A stretch of 64,000 bases of DNA from Apostichopus japonicus (GCF_037975245.1 NC_092579.1:20778666-20842665), one strand, 5' to 3'; counted from the stretch's first letter, positions 12,301-23,358 are shown. Made by a program: numbers and translations. Notes: generated by a model not told the origin, from the letters alone.

Positions 12301-15300
12301 TACCACAAACAATGGGGTTCGCTGAACTAAGAACAGGAAATGCACATGCCAAATATAAAAACTTCATCCTGCAACCTTCCTTGAGATATCATGTTTACAA
12401 GATTTTCACACTTTTGCCCTCTGCTGACCTCAAATCACATTTGAACTTCACTAAAAGCACGATAGATTGTCTACTCATCAATGGCAAGGGACCTACTAAG
12501 TTTGAACTTGCTACAACTTCCACTTCTTTAGATGTAGTGTGAACAATGTTTCCGACTTTGACAACTGCTGACCTCAAATGACCTTCGACCAATACCAATA
12601 ACAACCCCAAACCAGTTCTAAGGGGCACCTACATACCAAATATGAATGTACCCCAGTTATCCCTCTGAAGTTAGAGCGATTATGAGCATATGTGACATAC
12701 ACACACACATGCCATCACCATCGCATAGATTCCCTCTGCCTTCGGCAAGGAATCATGAAGTGGTTGCTAAAGTAATAAATAATGATACGTCGACGCATAC
12801 TCGTAGTAACTACACATGACATATCTCAACTTCCCCTCTTCCCTGCCTGCCCCACTCCCACCCAGCCACCAATTGATAACTTTAAGTTTGCTGTTACATC
12901 ATGATCTAGTTAACTGTCCATACAATGCCCCCCCCCCCCTTCCTCCCAACTGAACTTGTTGTTATGCTACTGAAGCGTACTTACCGCGAAAAGCTGCCAG
13001 TCACAGGGTACGAGGAGAAGAATGATCCTGCTATGTTGCACAATCCTGTAAAATGCAAAAAGGATGTTTCCTTGATGAAATGTTTATCTTTTTCTTAGCA
13101 AAATATTTATTCCCCAAATTACTGTAAATTACTGTAAACTAATTACTGCAAGAAAATATTCATTCCCCAAATCACTTTTCCCCATCACACACATTTTAAT
13201 AACTCTGTTCATGAAAATTTGAAAGAGAATTTTCTACGTTGAATGAGGAAACGAAACAAAATTAAAACAAAAAAAACTTGTTCAAAATATGTTTAAATTT
13301 CAACAACAAAAATTTAACGCAATAATTTCACAGTGTAATGCAAAGTAACAACTGATCAAGGTTTAAAAGACACACTTTCCTAGATTTTCCCACTCAATGA
13401 AAATTAGTTAGGACTTAAGAAATGCACTAAATTTCAGAAATTTTCATCACCCTGAGTTTTTGTATTGTTCTTTTTTTAATTTTTCCATTTTTCACTTCCT
13501 TTTTCATTCCTTAAAAAGAAAATATATCTGTTAAGCTATAACCAACAGTATTGCCATTGGGGTTTTTAGTATAAAATAAATAACCAAAAATCGACAGAAG
13601 GATAAAATTGATATATAATCAAGAGTTGCTTACCAACAGCAATCATTTCCTGATTTGGTTCAATTTTGTATCTATTCTGACGAGCTGAAAGAAGAAAATC
13701 ACCAGTGTGAACAACTAACCATTAACACTCCGAAACCACTATTAATAGCATGCTGACCATAATGGGTTCAAACCCATGAAGTTTTGATGATCCCCGCAAA
13801 TGCAGCAAAAACTACATTTAGTATTCTATATGCAATTCAGTGGAGAAGGCTCCCAGTAATGAACAGTAACTGACATTCGTTAACCCCTCCCGTTGACAAT
13901 CTCTCCCTCCCCCTTTTTTTCTCAATGAGAAGAGTAGTAAATTTGTAATCAAACAGTGGAACACAACAACTTGTTGCCCAGACTCTTCCCTAAAACTCTC
14001 TTCACTTCCTCCCCCGAGGTGCATTCCAGAAGGGAGCTGCCACAGTATGGTTGTGTAATCAACGTCAAGTGCAAAAAAAGGAAAATGGAGGGGGGAAGGT
14101 GACAAAGATGTAACAAGAAGAAAGACTTTTAGCAATGCTACCAAATAAGATTGTGTATTGATACTTGCAAGTTGAATAACATCGATGGAAAAACATATGG
14201 TGAGAATAAAAAGTGATGTAACTCACAAAATAATTGTAAACCATTTTATACCTTGCATATCTCAAGAAAAAAGAAAAATACAAACAGAATACAACCTCAT
14301 CTTGCTTGAATGAAGAAGCTTGAATTCACTGGCCATAGCTAAGAAGCTACATGGTCTTGATATGGGGACAATGAGGTGCTATGAAAAACCATCAAGTCCA
14401 GTATCCAGTGAGGGATAGGTTGGTAAAACATGGCAAACACTACTTCAAGAATTATTACAGAGTAAAGGACAAGTCTATGTAAACCATGGCAATAATAACA
14501 TGGAGTAGACTACAGTACCTTAATGGTCGCTGTACAAATACCACTGATGACAACTTACCGAACGCTTTTCCGATTGCAATCGTCTCCAGGTATGCGATCA
14601 ATGGAACAACAAGCAAACCAACATTCAGCTCCTGTTAAAGAAAAACCTGTCTCCTGTTATTTTACAGAACCAAAAGGTCGTTTTGAATGTTAAAATAAAA
14701 GAAAACTACGCAAAATGAAACAAATCCACAAAAATAAATATACCATTAGTAGATTCAAATTCTAATGAAGACTTGCAGACAGAAGAACAGGATCAAGGAT
14801 TGCAGAAAAGACTGGCACAAATAACTCAAATTTATAAGAAGAACACTGCCCTTAAATTGTGGGAGACCCCCCCAACCCCCACTCTTCCCACATATTCTCA
14901 CTAGACAAATTCTTTGTTTGACCCTAACCACTGCGTTTACTTGGGATGGATGCCAAATAAGGTTCATCCCCCTTTATCTGAAATGAAAAATTCTTAACAA
15001 TTTATAACAGACTGTTAATGTAATGAGGAAGGAAGGGGGGGAGTGGGTCTCCCTCATCTGAAATGAAAAGTTCTTAAGAATTTATAATAGACTGATAATA
15101 AAACTGTAAAGCTCATGAGAGAGGGGAGGAGGGGAGGAGGGGAGGAGGGAAGGAGGGGAGGAGGGGAGGAGTCAAAAGGAACAGCAGCGTAAGTACACAA
15201 ATTAGACTTACCGTTATGACGTCAAGAAAGGTATAATCATGAAAGTCTGGAAACTGTGGAGCAAGGCTCACTTTGTGGAGAGCCCCAGTAGTTGTTATCT

Positions 15301-18300
15301 TCCCACTACACCCGGCACTATCTAATGACCAGGCTATAAGAGATGCGCAGCCAACCACAATAGCGTTCCTAGCTGAAAGAAAATAAACACATTGCAGTAT
15401 AGTGTTAAAAGCCTCACTTATTCTAACACATCAGGTAATCCAGCTTACCCTCAGTTACCTCCGTTATCCCCAACATCTTTGTTATTTTGAAGTTCTTGTA
15501 CTGCATGAGAGGTTCATTTCTTTTGCTTTCGGTGTTTCAAATTTTCTTTGATTGAGCATGTGGCATTGTTCGCAGCTTTTCTTTTTCCTGCTTCCAATTC
15601 CCATGAAAGTCTTCTGAACTGCCCCATTGGTTCTTAATACTTTCTTCAACACAAGTTTCTCGATGCACGTTTTAAACAAAGTGTCTCATACAAAAAGACA
15701 ACATGGAGACTGCATCACTAGCTAAAAGGTAGGTGTATGTGCTTTTTTTTTCATTTCTACTGATCATTTGGCCCCATTAGTAAAGTGCATCCTATGGATG
15801 CTGGACAGGCTGATGGTTGGAACCTTGCCATTTACACAACTTGTATGACACCAGGCGATAAAATAGATAACAAAGAGAGACACAGCACAGGCATTACAGT
15901 TCACATGTTCGCTTCAGTTAATGGTGGCAAATATCACTGAACAACTGCTTGCCAGTTTTCATGAGATTCATGCCCTTGAAAGCAAGAAAGATACAAACCA
16001 ACTCAATCTTAGTCAACCCTTTCATTATTGTACAAACCTATTCAGGATCAACTTCCAGATGGGAAAGAGGGGGGGGGGGGGTGGATGGGAAGACCTGGTG
16101 GAGAATGCTTCCAACCACACCCCCCCCCTCCACATGGAGAATTAAAAGGTATCACATACCGGTAGAGAAAGCTACTGTATGAAGAATAGCTGTTTGGATA
16201 TTTAGTTAGGATTCTCAAAATATTAGAATATTCAATAAAAAGAGAAATACCATTGAAGATCTTGGCAGGCAGTAGATTCTGCCATAGCATCATGTATGTA
16301 TATTCTCATTAAATTTATGAACTGGTCCATCTAAAACTGTCACTCTGGTTAGTCACCTTGTAGGATGGGTCTTTATAGTCCGTTTCAGTCAGGGAAACTC
16401 ATCTTTCTCGATTCGCAGTCGGTAATGGTTGTGCAAGTGCCTACAGTAGCAGTTCACAACTTCAATTGCCCCAGTGTCAACAAATGTAACCAATCACGGA
16501 AAAATAATTTCTCATGTGACTTACACGAGAACCAGTCATAAACAAGAGAATCAGTCCATCAGTGTGTAATCATCAGTCCATTATCCGTCCTGAGGGCCAT
16601 CGGAAAGTAGGTCCCTTCAGTCAAGCATCATCACCCCACTATCCGTCCTGAGGGCCATCGATAAGTAGGTCTTCAGTCGAGCAGAGTCAGTTCAAGTTCA
16701 GTTCAGTCAAAGAAACGATCAAATTTATATTTACCTGTCCCAATAAACCAAAGGAACCTTCTGAGTATTTTGAGGCGGCCTGGCGTTTCTTGCTCCTCAC
16801 TTGACATCCATACAACAGAATCCATTTGTACTTTCTAAAAACAAACAAAAAATAAAACAAACCCCCAAAAAATCCAAGAGAATAGTTAAACATAAGAAAA
16901 CAAAATGGTGTGCTCACAATTAACATGAAAAGAATATTTCACAACATGATTGATAAGTTTCCATTTTCCTTAACTCAACTTTTTGGAAAGAGCATAAATA
17001 TATCCATTTTTTAAAGCCATCAGCACTGCCCACCTTTCTTCCAGTCCATCACCACCCCCCCTAACCCCCCCCCCCCAAAAAAAAATATAAAGAAAACTGT
17101 CAAATAATAGTCAACCATGTTCCAATAATAAAAAAATACTCTAGATTTGATACTTCTCAGTGACTTGTAGGGAATGATTTTTTTTTGAGATCAGAAGCTC
17201 TCTGAAATTACTTTAAAAGGGCTTTTAGCATTTTTTAGCTCAAATTAGATGCTATACTGATGACCTTTAAAACCATTTATGCAAAACTCAAAAGAAATCA
17301 TACAGATAAAAAAATGTGTGAGTTGGATTTAAATTACCTGCAATATTAATAAAACTACCATTGATGAAAGACCAAGCAGAACATCCCAACCACTGGAAAG
17401 ATAAAATAGAAGAATTACTTTTTTACCTTATTAGAGCATTTATATTATATTTTTAATATATATATGACCCTGTAATGCTGATGGCCAAAACATAGTAGAA
17501 TTATTCCAATGGTCAGGAATGGCCAGCTTTAATGAAAAAAGTTGAACATAACAAAGATCTAACTTAAAAGTCCTGAGTCTGCAAAAACATACTCTGTGTA
17601 ACTTAACTGGTATTCAAAGTATGAATTTTAAAGTACAACCTGTACAAAATTAAAAAGCCAACGAAAAAAAAATCTTACTTTGTATGTCTGATGTTTTTGA
17701 TAATACCCTCTGCAGTTTCAAGAAATGTTTCGGAACTGAAAGAAATACCCAGCAAGTGCTTGACCTGTCCCATCGCGATTGAAAGTGCCGATGCGGACGT
17801 AAAACCAGATATGACTGGCGCTGAGATAAACCCGATCAGAGAACCTGTCCACGGAGGAATAAAAGATCAGGTGGTCAAGTCACATGGATATATCGTCATT
17901 AGTATTACCACCAGGTTTTTAAAGGCATTGAAGACTCGCCCCAAACCAAGTGCGGCCATCTAAAAAAGTTTACTTTCTGTTGCTTGCAAGTGACATTTTG
18001 TTTGTGTCGCTACAAAATGCAGACAGTAACGAAACGTGATACCTTGTTATATTTAGCTGGACCTGAGATGTCCATCGCTGTATCGTTTGTACACTGTGCT
18101 GTGGGTATTGACTGCAGCTGTATGTACTGACTGTAAACAAGTGTCTAATTACCGACGGTAGCAAATGGTGTGTGTGTATTTTCTGGGATCGATGGTGGTG
18201 TCTAACACTTCTGTGACACCTCATTCGAAACTAGGTCAGATTACTGGCATTAGACGTTTCTTTTTGCGTGAGACTTCACACCCTTTAAGGATGCTAAAAG

Positions 18301-20700
18301 TTTTTCATTTACACTCTAGCATTCTTTGGTGGCAGTAGTATTTAATGACCTTTCTCATTTATGTTCAATTCAACTATTACATACTAATTATAAGTTCTTA
18401 CAAGAAATGAAATGTTCACATATGGACTACAAGTTGATATAGTGTCTATGTCGGGAAATAATTATAAACTAAATCAATATGCCCGGAAAACTCTCTCTCT
18501 CTCTGTCATGGCATACACTGACAATGGAGAAACACCAAAGATGACTTTTAACCTATCCTATCAAGATAGAATTGGCTAAACTAAAAAAAAAACTGTTGGA
18601 GATTTAATCTTTCATGATAATTGCAAGTGATCAGTATTATGGGGTTAAAAGGAAGGGAAAAACAAAACGAAAATAAAGCCTAGGGGTGTTTGGGTTTTGA
18701 TCAATTGCACTCAAATTTTCAATGTTATATTGCGGGGCTTTGGTTTACATCAAACTTGTATGGCATGCAAACAACTGCTCTAAGTAACATGCTTCCATGA
18801 CAATACGACAACAGCATATACTTTACCTAAATGAAAAACTCCCATTATAAATTGGATAATGCCACACAAGAAAGCAAGGATAATGGCAAGTTGAGCATCA
18901 TTTATAGTTGGGTCGTGCTTATCGGGATATCCGTATGTCGCTACCAGGAGAGATAAGATTGCTGTCGGTCCCACCGTTATGTCCTTTGATGTTCCGAAGA
19001 GACAGTAAACAAAGCAACCCATGAACGCAGAGTATAAACCATACTGTACATGAAAAAACAAAACAAAAAATTAGTTATTTTGAAAAATACCTGTCAATTG
19101 TAGCATACGTTTACCATGAAATACATAAATACACAATGCATACAATTTAAGAATATTACGGCTCACTTTGGAATCTATGTTTCCATTTGTGTTTAACAAT
19201 GGCTGAGGAATAAAGCTAGAAGATTCGTAGTATATAGCTGACATGCCATTGACACAGTATTGCAGCAACAATCACTGCAGCCATCTAAAATAGACTACGT
19301 TTTTGTACCTATGTAATGAAAGTGCTGTAGGCCACTGAAATATATACTGATATACTTTGGCAAATAAGCGACTTTTATTGAAGTATGAAACATTTATCCA
19401 GGCTCTAATGAAACAAATTACTGTTACTGTATATTGTACTCAAGTATTTGCATAACGGGACCAGTGGCGGAACCAACCCTGAAATTGATCCCTCCACCAC
19501 TCCAGCCCCCCTCCCCCTCCCCTCCTCCACAATCACTTCTGGTTAAACAAAACTGGAGCACATGCACTTTAAGTCATACAAAATATTATTAATATTACTT
19601 TCTACAATTTTCTTTTGTTAATCAGTTATTGTATTAATATCCCGGATGTATTGTTTGTACATAATAGCCTACTTAATACAAGTAGAGTATAAAAGTAAAG
19701 TATATGTTAAACATCCTCATAACGAAATGCACAATACTGAGTTTGTAAATCCATACAGTCATAAGCCACTAACACACGAATGATATTTCAACTCAAAGAA
19801 AGCAAGCAAACATTTAAAGCAAGAATGTTTGATAACTGTTCCAATTTTATTTGTCGGGCTGTGCTACACACACATTCTTTCAACAGTTTGGAAGAAAAAT
19901 TATTCAATGGGGGTACAAAAAACAGCTCCTCTGAGCCCAGGATGCCCTCATGCATGGGTCCAGGGAATGAAGGAGGGGGGGGTGGGTGTACTGCACTTTC
20001 CTTTTCAACCTCAAAGAAACTCAAGAACATTTATTCACATAACCCTGCATTTAGACCAAATGGTTCACCCAATATAAGGTCTAAGTATGCCTTAGTATGC
20101 ACATTTGAAGTTTTGAACCCCTTCCCTCCCCCAATATGGTGCTTCAACATCCCAGGGCTACATTCTCTCCTTCATAAACTCCTTGATCCATGGATAAAGG
20201 TTCATGCCCCTACCTAAAGCAGTCTGGGTATTTAGAATGTGGCACTCCCTTTTGAAATTCTGTTCATGCCACTGCACAGGAGAGGATGTACCCCACTGTC
20301 CCCTAAATTTGCCTGACATGTACACTTTATACAGGTCCTTTATTGCCATTCCAAATGTTTGCCCACCAAACTGTTTGCTTGCCCTCTACCTGCCCCCCCC
20401 CCCCCCAACTCTGAATTCTGGTGCCACCACTGGCCATGGTTGGGATACTATGTGTTGTGAATGCAACCAGCTGAGTTAAGATATACTGATACTCTTTGTA
20501 ATCTCACACAATCTTACCTGTATATGAAGTTTTGCTATGGATGCATATGCTAAACTCTGTGGGATAACGGTTAAGGCCACTGTTAATCCAGCGATGACAT
20601 CACGGGGAATGTAACTGCAGCAGTATTGTGGCAACCAAATACTGATTGGAAACCTTTTCTTCCACGCCCTTTTCGAGCAGTAACCACGGATTCCTTCCAT
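6298..20700 (-). CDS. SLC26A11: SLC26A11-like sodium-independent sulfate/anion transporter (14 coding exons, complete)
   Basis: A SulP/SLC26 family membrane anion exchanger. Coding exons on the minus strand, 5' to 3': 20700-20518, 19043-18827, 17844-17679, 17392-17338, 16834-16735, 15372-15212, 14631-14559, 13684-13634, 13045-12985, 11212-11016, 9890-9685, 8533-8366, 7165-7100, 6396-6298. All introns are GT-AG, all phases join, and the total is 1803 bp (600 aa plus stop), against about 606 aa in human SLC26A11. Shared landmarks are QYGLYSAFMGCFVY, SSYPVTGSF then RTA, YIPKAALAA and LTLWRV. The N-terminal ~480 residues form the transmembrane anion-transport domain; the last four exons carry a C-terminal STAS domain. 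By family knowledge the protein works in plasma or endomembranes and carries sulfate, chloride or related anions; the substrate here is inferred. An open frame continues upstream of the chosen ATG, so an additional 5' exon is possible (a donor-like site lies at 21024). The gene is divergent to PRKDC. Confidence 0.93.
7100..7165 (-). CDS. SLC26A11: SLC26A11-like coding exon 13 (STAS domain, helix and strand)
   Basis: 66 bp, phase 0 both sides, 22 codons: SLSDAIADFSKAQAKLLLVN, matching human GLGELLQDFQKQGVALAFVG. Donor AAAG|GTAAGT. Confidence 0.88.
7488..7980 (+). repeat. ~16-bp minisatellite, TCTCTTTGTATGGAAA type
   Basis: Dozens of imperfect copies of a 15-17 bp unit (TCTCTTTGTATGGAAAT and variants) fill the intron between transporter exons 12 and 13. 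Scattered related copies reach about 8310. The minus-strand open frame through it (repeating KRxFxTKR) is a product of the repeat, not a gene. Confidence 0.85.
8366..8533 (-). CDS. SLC26A11: SLC26A11-like coding exon 12 (STAS domain, first part)
   Basis: 168 bp, phase 0 both sides. Shows the STAS pattern: strand CIVQVDRSVRYPAA, helix YLVDRLNEI, strand HVIFDFKHVIEIDYTFIE. Human LVLECTHVCSIDYTVVLG aligns to the last part. Confidence 0.9.
9685..9890 (-). CDS. SLC26A11: SLC26A11-like coding exon 11
   Basis: 206 bp, phase 1 in, phase 0 out. IDLVPLCVTFICSLLLGVQY is the last membrane helix; PVARPSLK (human SAARPETK) starts the cytoplasmic linker into the STAS domain. Confidence 0.9.
10133..10365 (-). 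mobile_element. tRNA-derived SINE, family 1, copy 1
   Basis: On the minus strand it starts with a tRNA-like head: GGAGTGTTAGCTCAGTGG (box A) and GAGTTCGAGTCACTCC (box B), followed by ~160 bp of family-specific body ending GGATCTAAAATACATAC. It matches 29965-30197 and 55437-55649 over its full length. It lies in the intron between transporter exons 10 and 11. Confidence 0.88.
11016..11212 (-). CDS. SLC26A11: SLC26A11-like coding exon 10
   Basis: 197 bp. Completes Arg, then TAINSQSGVKTPLGG (human TAVNAQSGVCTPAGG), YIPKAALAAMIIVAV and ends LTLWRVN. Two donors are possible: AGG|GTAAAT at 11023 and A|GTAAGT at 11016. Only the latter joins the next exon in frame and restores LWRVNKIDLVPLCV, aligned to human LWRVKRLDLLPLCV. 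Confidence 0.92.
11690..12770 (+). repeat. degenerate tandem array, period ~144-151 bp
   Basis: The phrase CTGACCTCAAATGACCTTTG recurs, diverged, at about 11835, 11986, 12134, 12278, 12426 and 12570. Each unit also has a second block (e.g. CTCACTATAGAGAAGCCATA). It ends with a CACACA run and CCCTCTGCCTTCGGCAAGGA. It occupies the intron between transporter exons 9 and 10. Confidence 0.75.
12985..13045 (-). CDS. SLC26A11: SLC26A11-like coding exon 9 (61 bp)
   Basis: Encodes LCNIAGSFFSSYPVTGSFS and two bases of the following Arg codon; human has LTNMLGSLVSSYPVTGSFGR. SSYPVTGSF is a signature of the SLC26 substrate-binding region. Confidence 0.93.
13634..13684 (-). CDS. SLC26A11: SLC26A11-like coding exon 8 (51 bp)
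   Basis: Short exon, phase 1 in, phase 1 out. RQNRYKIEPNQEMIAVG matches human SQNNYRIDANQELLAIG. Confidence 0.92.
14559..14631 (-). CDS. SLC26A11: SLC26A11-like coding exon 7
   Basis: 73 bp, phase 0 in, phase 1 out. NVGLLVVPLIAYLETIAIGK corresponds to human GAGLAVVPLMGLLESIAVAK, a core membrane helix of the SulP fold. Confidence 0.92.
14976..15110 (+). repeat. imperfect direct duplication (~90-bp unit)
   Basis: CTGAAATGAAAAATTCTTAACAATTTATAACAGACTG is followed about 80-90 bases later by a near-copy beginning CTGAAATGAAAAGTTCTTAA. Intronic. Confidence 0.6.
15118..15172 (+). repeat. GGGGAGGA purine repeat, G-quadruplex prone
   Basis: Pure-purine tandem repeat of GAGGGGAGGAG units, about 50 bp, only 40 bases from the donor of transporter exon 6. 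It is C-rich on the transcribed RNA, so any quadruplex would form in DNA or on the opposite strand. Confidence 0.75.
15212..15372 (-). CDS. SLC26A11: SLC26A11-like coding exon 6
   Basis: 161 bp, phase 1 in, phase 0 out. Starts RNAIVVGCASLIAWS (human RNALVVSFAALVAYS) and covers the poorly conserved extracellular loop up to TFLDVIT. The intron upstream is free of clear coding. Confidence 0.9.
16066..16132. repeat. inverted repeat (G-run/C-run hairpin)
   Basis: A GGGGGGTGGATGGGAAG arm is followed after about 20 bases by a CTTCCAACCACACCCCCC arm, giving a stem of roughly 17 pairs with few mismatches. Located in an intron of the transporter gene. Confidence 0.6.
16556..16680 (+). repeat. ~65-bp tandem duplication
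   Basis: TATCCGTCCTGAGGGCCATC followed by GTAGGTC and TTCAGTC occurs twice, about 63 bases apart, just outside the donor side of transporter exon 5. Confidence 0.7.
16735..16834 (-). CDS. SLC26A11: SLC26A11-like coding exon 5
   Basis: 100 bp, phase 0 in, phase 1 out. The frame giving KILRRFLWFIGT followed by ARNAIVV over the junction is the right one: human has ATTARNALVV. A longer open frame in another register over the same DNA is a shadow. Confidence 0.87.
17338..17392 (-). CDS. SLC26A11: SLC26A11-like coding exon 4 (55 bp)
   Basis: A short exon supplying the third base of an Asn codon plus 18 codons, GWDVLLGLSSMVVLLILQ, a hydrophobic segment matching human GDAVLGLVCMLLLLVLK. Acceptor TTTCCAG, donor CAG|GTAATT. 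Confidence 0.88.
17679..17844 (-). CDS. SLC26A11: SLC26A11-like coding exon 3
   Basis: 166 bp, enters with two bases of a Gly codon and leaves in phase 2. GFISAPVISGFTSASALSI corresponds to human DFISYPVIKGFTSAAAVTI, and GQVKHLLGI to GQIKNLLGL. Confidence 0.92.
17923..18284 (-). mobile_element. 362-bp TTAA-flanked non-autonomous DNA element, copy A
   Basis: Flanked by TTAA at 17919-17922 and 18285-18288. Ends are inverted: AGGCATTGAAGACTCGCCCC at left and, read from the right, AGGGTGTGAAGTCTCACGC. The full sequence is a diverged reverse complement of 41075-41436, which is also 362 bp. TTAA duplications are typical of piggyBac-like (and some other) DNA transposons; no transposase is present. 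Located between transporter exons 2 and 3. Confidence 0.85.
18827..19043 (-). CDS. SLC26A11: SLC26A11-like coding exon 2
   Basis: 217 bp, enters phase 0 and leaves phase 1. Starts YGLYSAFMGCFVY, the most conserved block of the family, followed by TSKDITVGPTAILSLLV (human TSRDVTLGPTAIMSLLV) and ends GVFHLG. Acceptor TGTACAG, donor G|GTAAAG. Confidence 0.92.
19462..20432. mobile_element. candidate MITE-like element with CAGTGGCGGAACCA ends
   Basis: Left end CAGTGGCGGAACCA and right end TGGTGCCACCACTG are inverted over 14 bases with two mismatches. The interior has no coding capacity. No convincing target-site duplication is seen, and a second internal end-like motif (ATGCCACTG near 20270) suggests nesting. 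It sits between transporter exons 1 and 2. Confidence 0.4.
20518..20700 (-). CDS. SLC26A11: SLC26A11-like coding exon 1 (start, first membrane segments)
   Basis: Begins at ATG 20700-20698 and leaves in phase 0 with CAG|GTAAG. RFPISIWLPQY matches human RLPILAWLPSY, and VIPQSLAYA matches AIPQALAYA. The frame is open further upstream to a possible acceptor near 20735, so the ATG could lie within a longer first coding exon, but the length before the match (about 15 residues) is reasonable. Confidence 0.85.
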
Positions 20701-22980
20701 GATCAGCAGACGACTGAGCAGACTCCCTCGCTCTGAACTTGAAAATAAATTAAAGAGTGCCTTTACTGAGAAGATGAAAACAAGGAATGTGTTTCTTGCA
20801 GTTCATAGGCATTATGTCATATCACTACATACACAAAACCAATGTAAATGCCATAATATGATTTACATATTGAGCAAAGTTCTCAGCCCAGTCACGTCTT
20901 GATTTCTAAAAGGGGCATCGGCCTATTTGCAACGTTACATAACAAGCTGCACATCAATAGCAGGGTTAGTTGCTGTCTATCGAGTACAGACACAGAATAA
21001 CTATATAAGGATGGCAACCTTACCTTTTCTATGTTGGAATACAAGCATGTGTGTCTGACTACCCCCTGTGGGGAGGGGGAGGGAGAGAGGAGTGTTACGC
21101 TTGGTGCAAGCTGTCGTGCACTACAGATGTACCAAAACAGTATTTATTGACATGCACGCAAAGACTTTAACATTCACTGGAAATGGTACATCTGTAATTA
21201 TTGTATTACGCTAGAATTTCAATGTGGCCAGCATGATCGATTTGGTGCCCACTCTTGCTGTCTAGCCTAATTATTAATTGTTAGTTTTGTCATGCCCTTA
21301 CTAGTAGGAATTTGTTTTTGTGTTTTCCTGTTGCAGGACTTTTTGGCATTATTTTGTTGGGTTCCTACACATGTATACATTTATTCTTCCAGATTTGCTG
21401 AGAAAAAGCATGCATACATTTACCACAAACATTTAATCTTCATCGTCACTTGCTTACAAGGTACAACAAGGACTTTGTCCTGTTGCATCTTAGGCTTCTT
21501 AATTAGAAATTCCTTAATTAGCAAGAGCAGACTGTCATCTCAGTCCCAACAAAGTTTGTTATCACCATTACTCAAGTTGAATTCTACTCTCCTATCCTAG
21601 CAATTGGACATAGCCTATGCATTATTAATAAGAGCTTGAATACAACAATAACTTGATACAACTTGATACAATAACTTGAATACAACAATAACTTGAATAA
21701 CAACAATAACTAGTTATACTAAAAGTAATCAGTACTAGCCATATAAAAGCCATGTACTATCGTCACTATCATCACTGCCAATTATGTGCCAAAGGATGAA
21801 CGCAGTCTTGTGATAATCTAATCCTGATCGATGAAAACATCCATTGGATCTTACAACTCGAGTTGTTTTTTTGTTCAGTTAAAAGCTGCATTTCAATTTC
21901 TTGGAACCTTAAAAACACCATTAAAGGTGAAGCATGCTTCCATAGATAGGCACTGTTACATGTTGTTACGTCCCCAGTACAGATCAAGCAGTAACAAACT
22001 GTTTCGTGGATCCAATTGTCTTTTTTAATAGAAACATGATAAAGATTTTGTTTTGTTTTCCAATCCTCACATACATAGCCTACCCTTAGAAGTTAGACGT
22101 GGCCCACAATTCTGTGTATGTTTACTTTTTTATTTATTTCAAGAATTTCCTACAATCTGGAAAATTGTGCTCTTCATTGCCTAACATTAAGACCCACGTT
22201 AAGTAGCAGTGTAGGTTGACACTTTGTGTGAGCTGTTGACCTTCAATTTTGCTTCAAGCGACAGTTTATGAGCAGACTATATTTGTGCACTGCAGCCGCT
22301 AACACTAGGCCCAACTTCCTTAGCCAAACTCTGCGACGATAGACTGCTAGCCTAACTACCCAGTAAAATAGGAATGGATCGAGTAGCACATTGATAGGCC
22401 TAATTATGTTTCATGTTAAATCAACATGTCAAGTTCTCTGAAATAACGGAATAGGCCGTTCTATTATTATACCAAACACTCACGTAATTTTAGTCTACTT
22501 CGAAAACAACAGGAAGTTTGTAAACGACAATGTACAACATACAAAACATCGATGGATGGTCATGTGAAATAAAGCTCCGCCTATTTCCTACGTTAGTCTT
22601 ACAAGTCACCAATGGTGTGCTTCGGATTTGGGGGCGCGGAATCTTGACACGCAACAGTAAAATTAGTGGTAACCGATGATCTGTACACTAACAGATCAGT
22701 GGTACATGGTGGTAATACCATAGTTATCGGCCTTTTAAGATCATGTGTAGTAGCCTATATATGTTCCCTTTCGAGGGGGAATGGTGATGCACACCCGATG
22801 ATGATCACACAGTCAAAGTCCCGATATGCAAGGGGACTGGGGTTGAGACCGGATCAGTCGTTCGGTAGTTTGGTTTTCGTGCCCAAGTTCTTTCCTGGGC
22901 GACTTTTAGTTATCGTCTCAACCTGCAATCAGTAAACTATTATAGGGGCGGGGCCCATGAAAATTAAGAGACCCGTGGAA
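20701..22980. other. 5' flank of the SLC26A11-like gene, no gene recognised
   Basis: No coding region supported. On the minus strand a donor-like AAAAG|GTAAGG at 21024 and an acceptor-like site near 20735 could bound a 5' UTR intron. A G/A-rich tract lies at 21069-21090, and an ACTTGAATACAACAATA repeat at about 21640-21710. The promoter of the transporter presumably lies here or somewhat further right, but no core element is diagnostic. Confidence 0.5.
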
Positions 22981-23358
22981 ATTTAGGATTTTGGATCCAC
23001 GAGGGCAGAGAGCTCTACAACTGAAGGAACATAAGCAGTGGCGTAGCTACGGGGGACGTGGGGGCAGCCCCCATGAAAGCTTGTCGCCCCCCAGTCGCCC
23101 CCCCCCCCACTGGGATTTCGGGTGTCGAAAAAAAATTACATGTGCGCAAATATATTACTGGTCTGAGTGGTCTCGAATCTCCATGATGACCACTCTGAAC
23201 GACCCTTCGACCGCGGACCGGCAGTAGGATAGTCGCTGAAAAAAACCTGACGTGACATATAGCGCATAGGCCAAGAAGACCTCTACAGTACAGTAGTCGC
23301 ACTGTACTGAAAACACATGTTAATGACCGTCGGATTATATAATTCCTGCTCTAATATA

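Noticed and set aside
16687-16926. 80-codon minus-strand frame over transporter exon 5 (KYKWILLYGCQ...)
   Set aside because: The register does not join its neighbours; the frame giving KILRRFLWFIGT then ARNAIVV joins both sides and matches SLC26A11.
22666-22935. 89-codon plus-strand open frame upstream of the MITE nest
   Set aside because: No recognisable domain, no splice signals supporting it, alternative-start frame.
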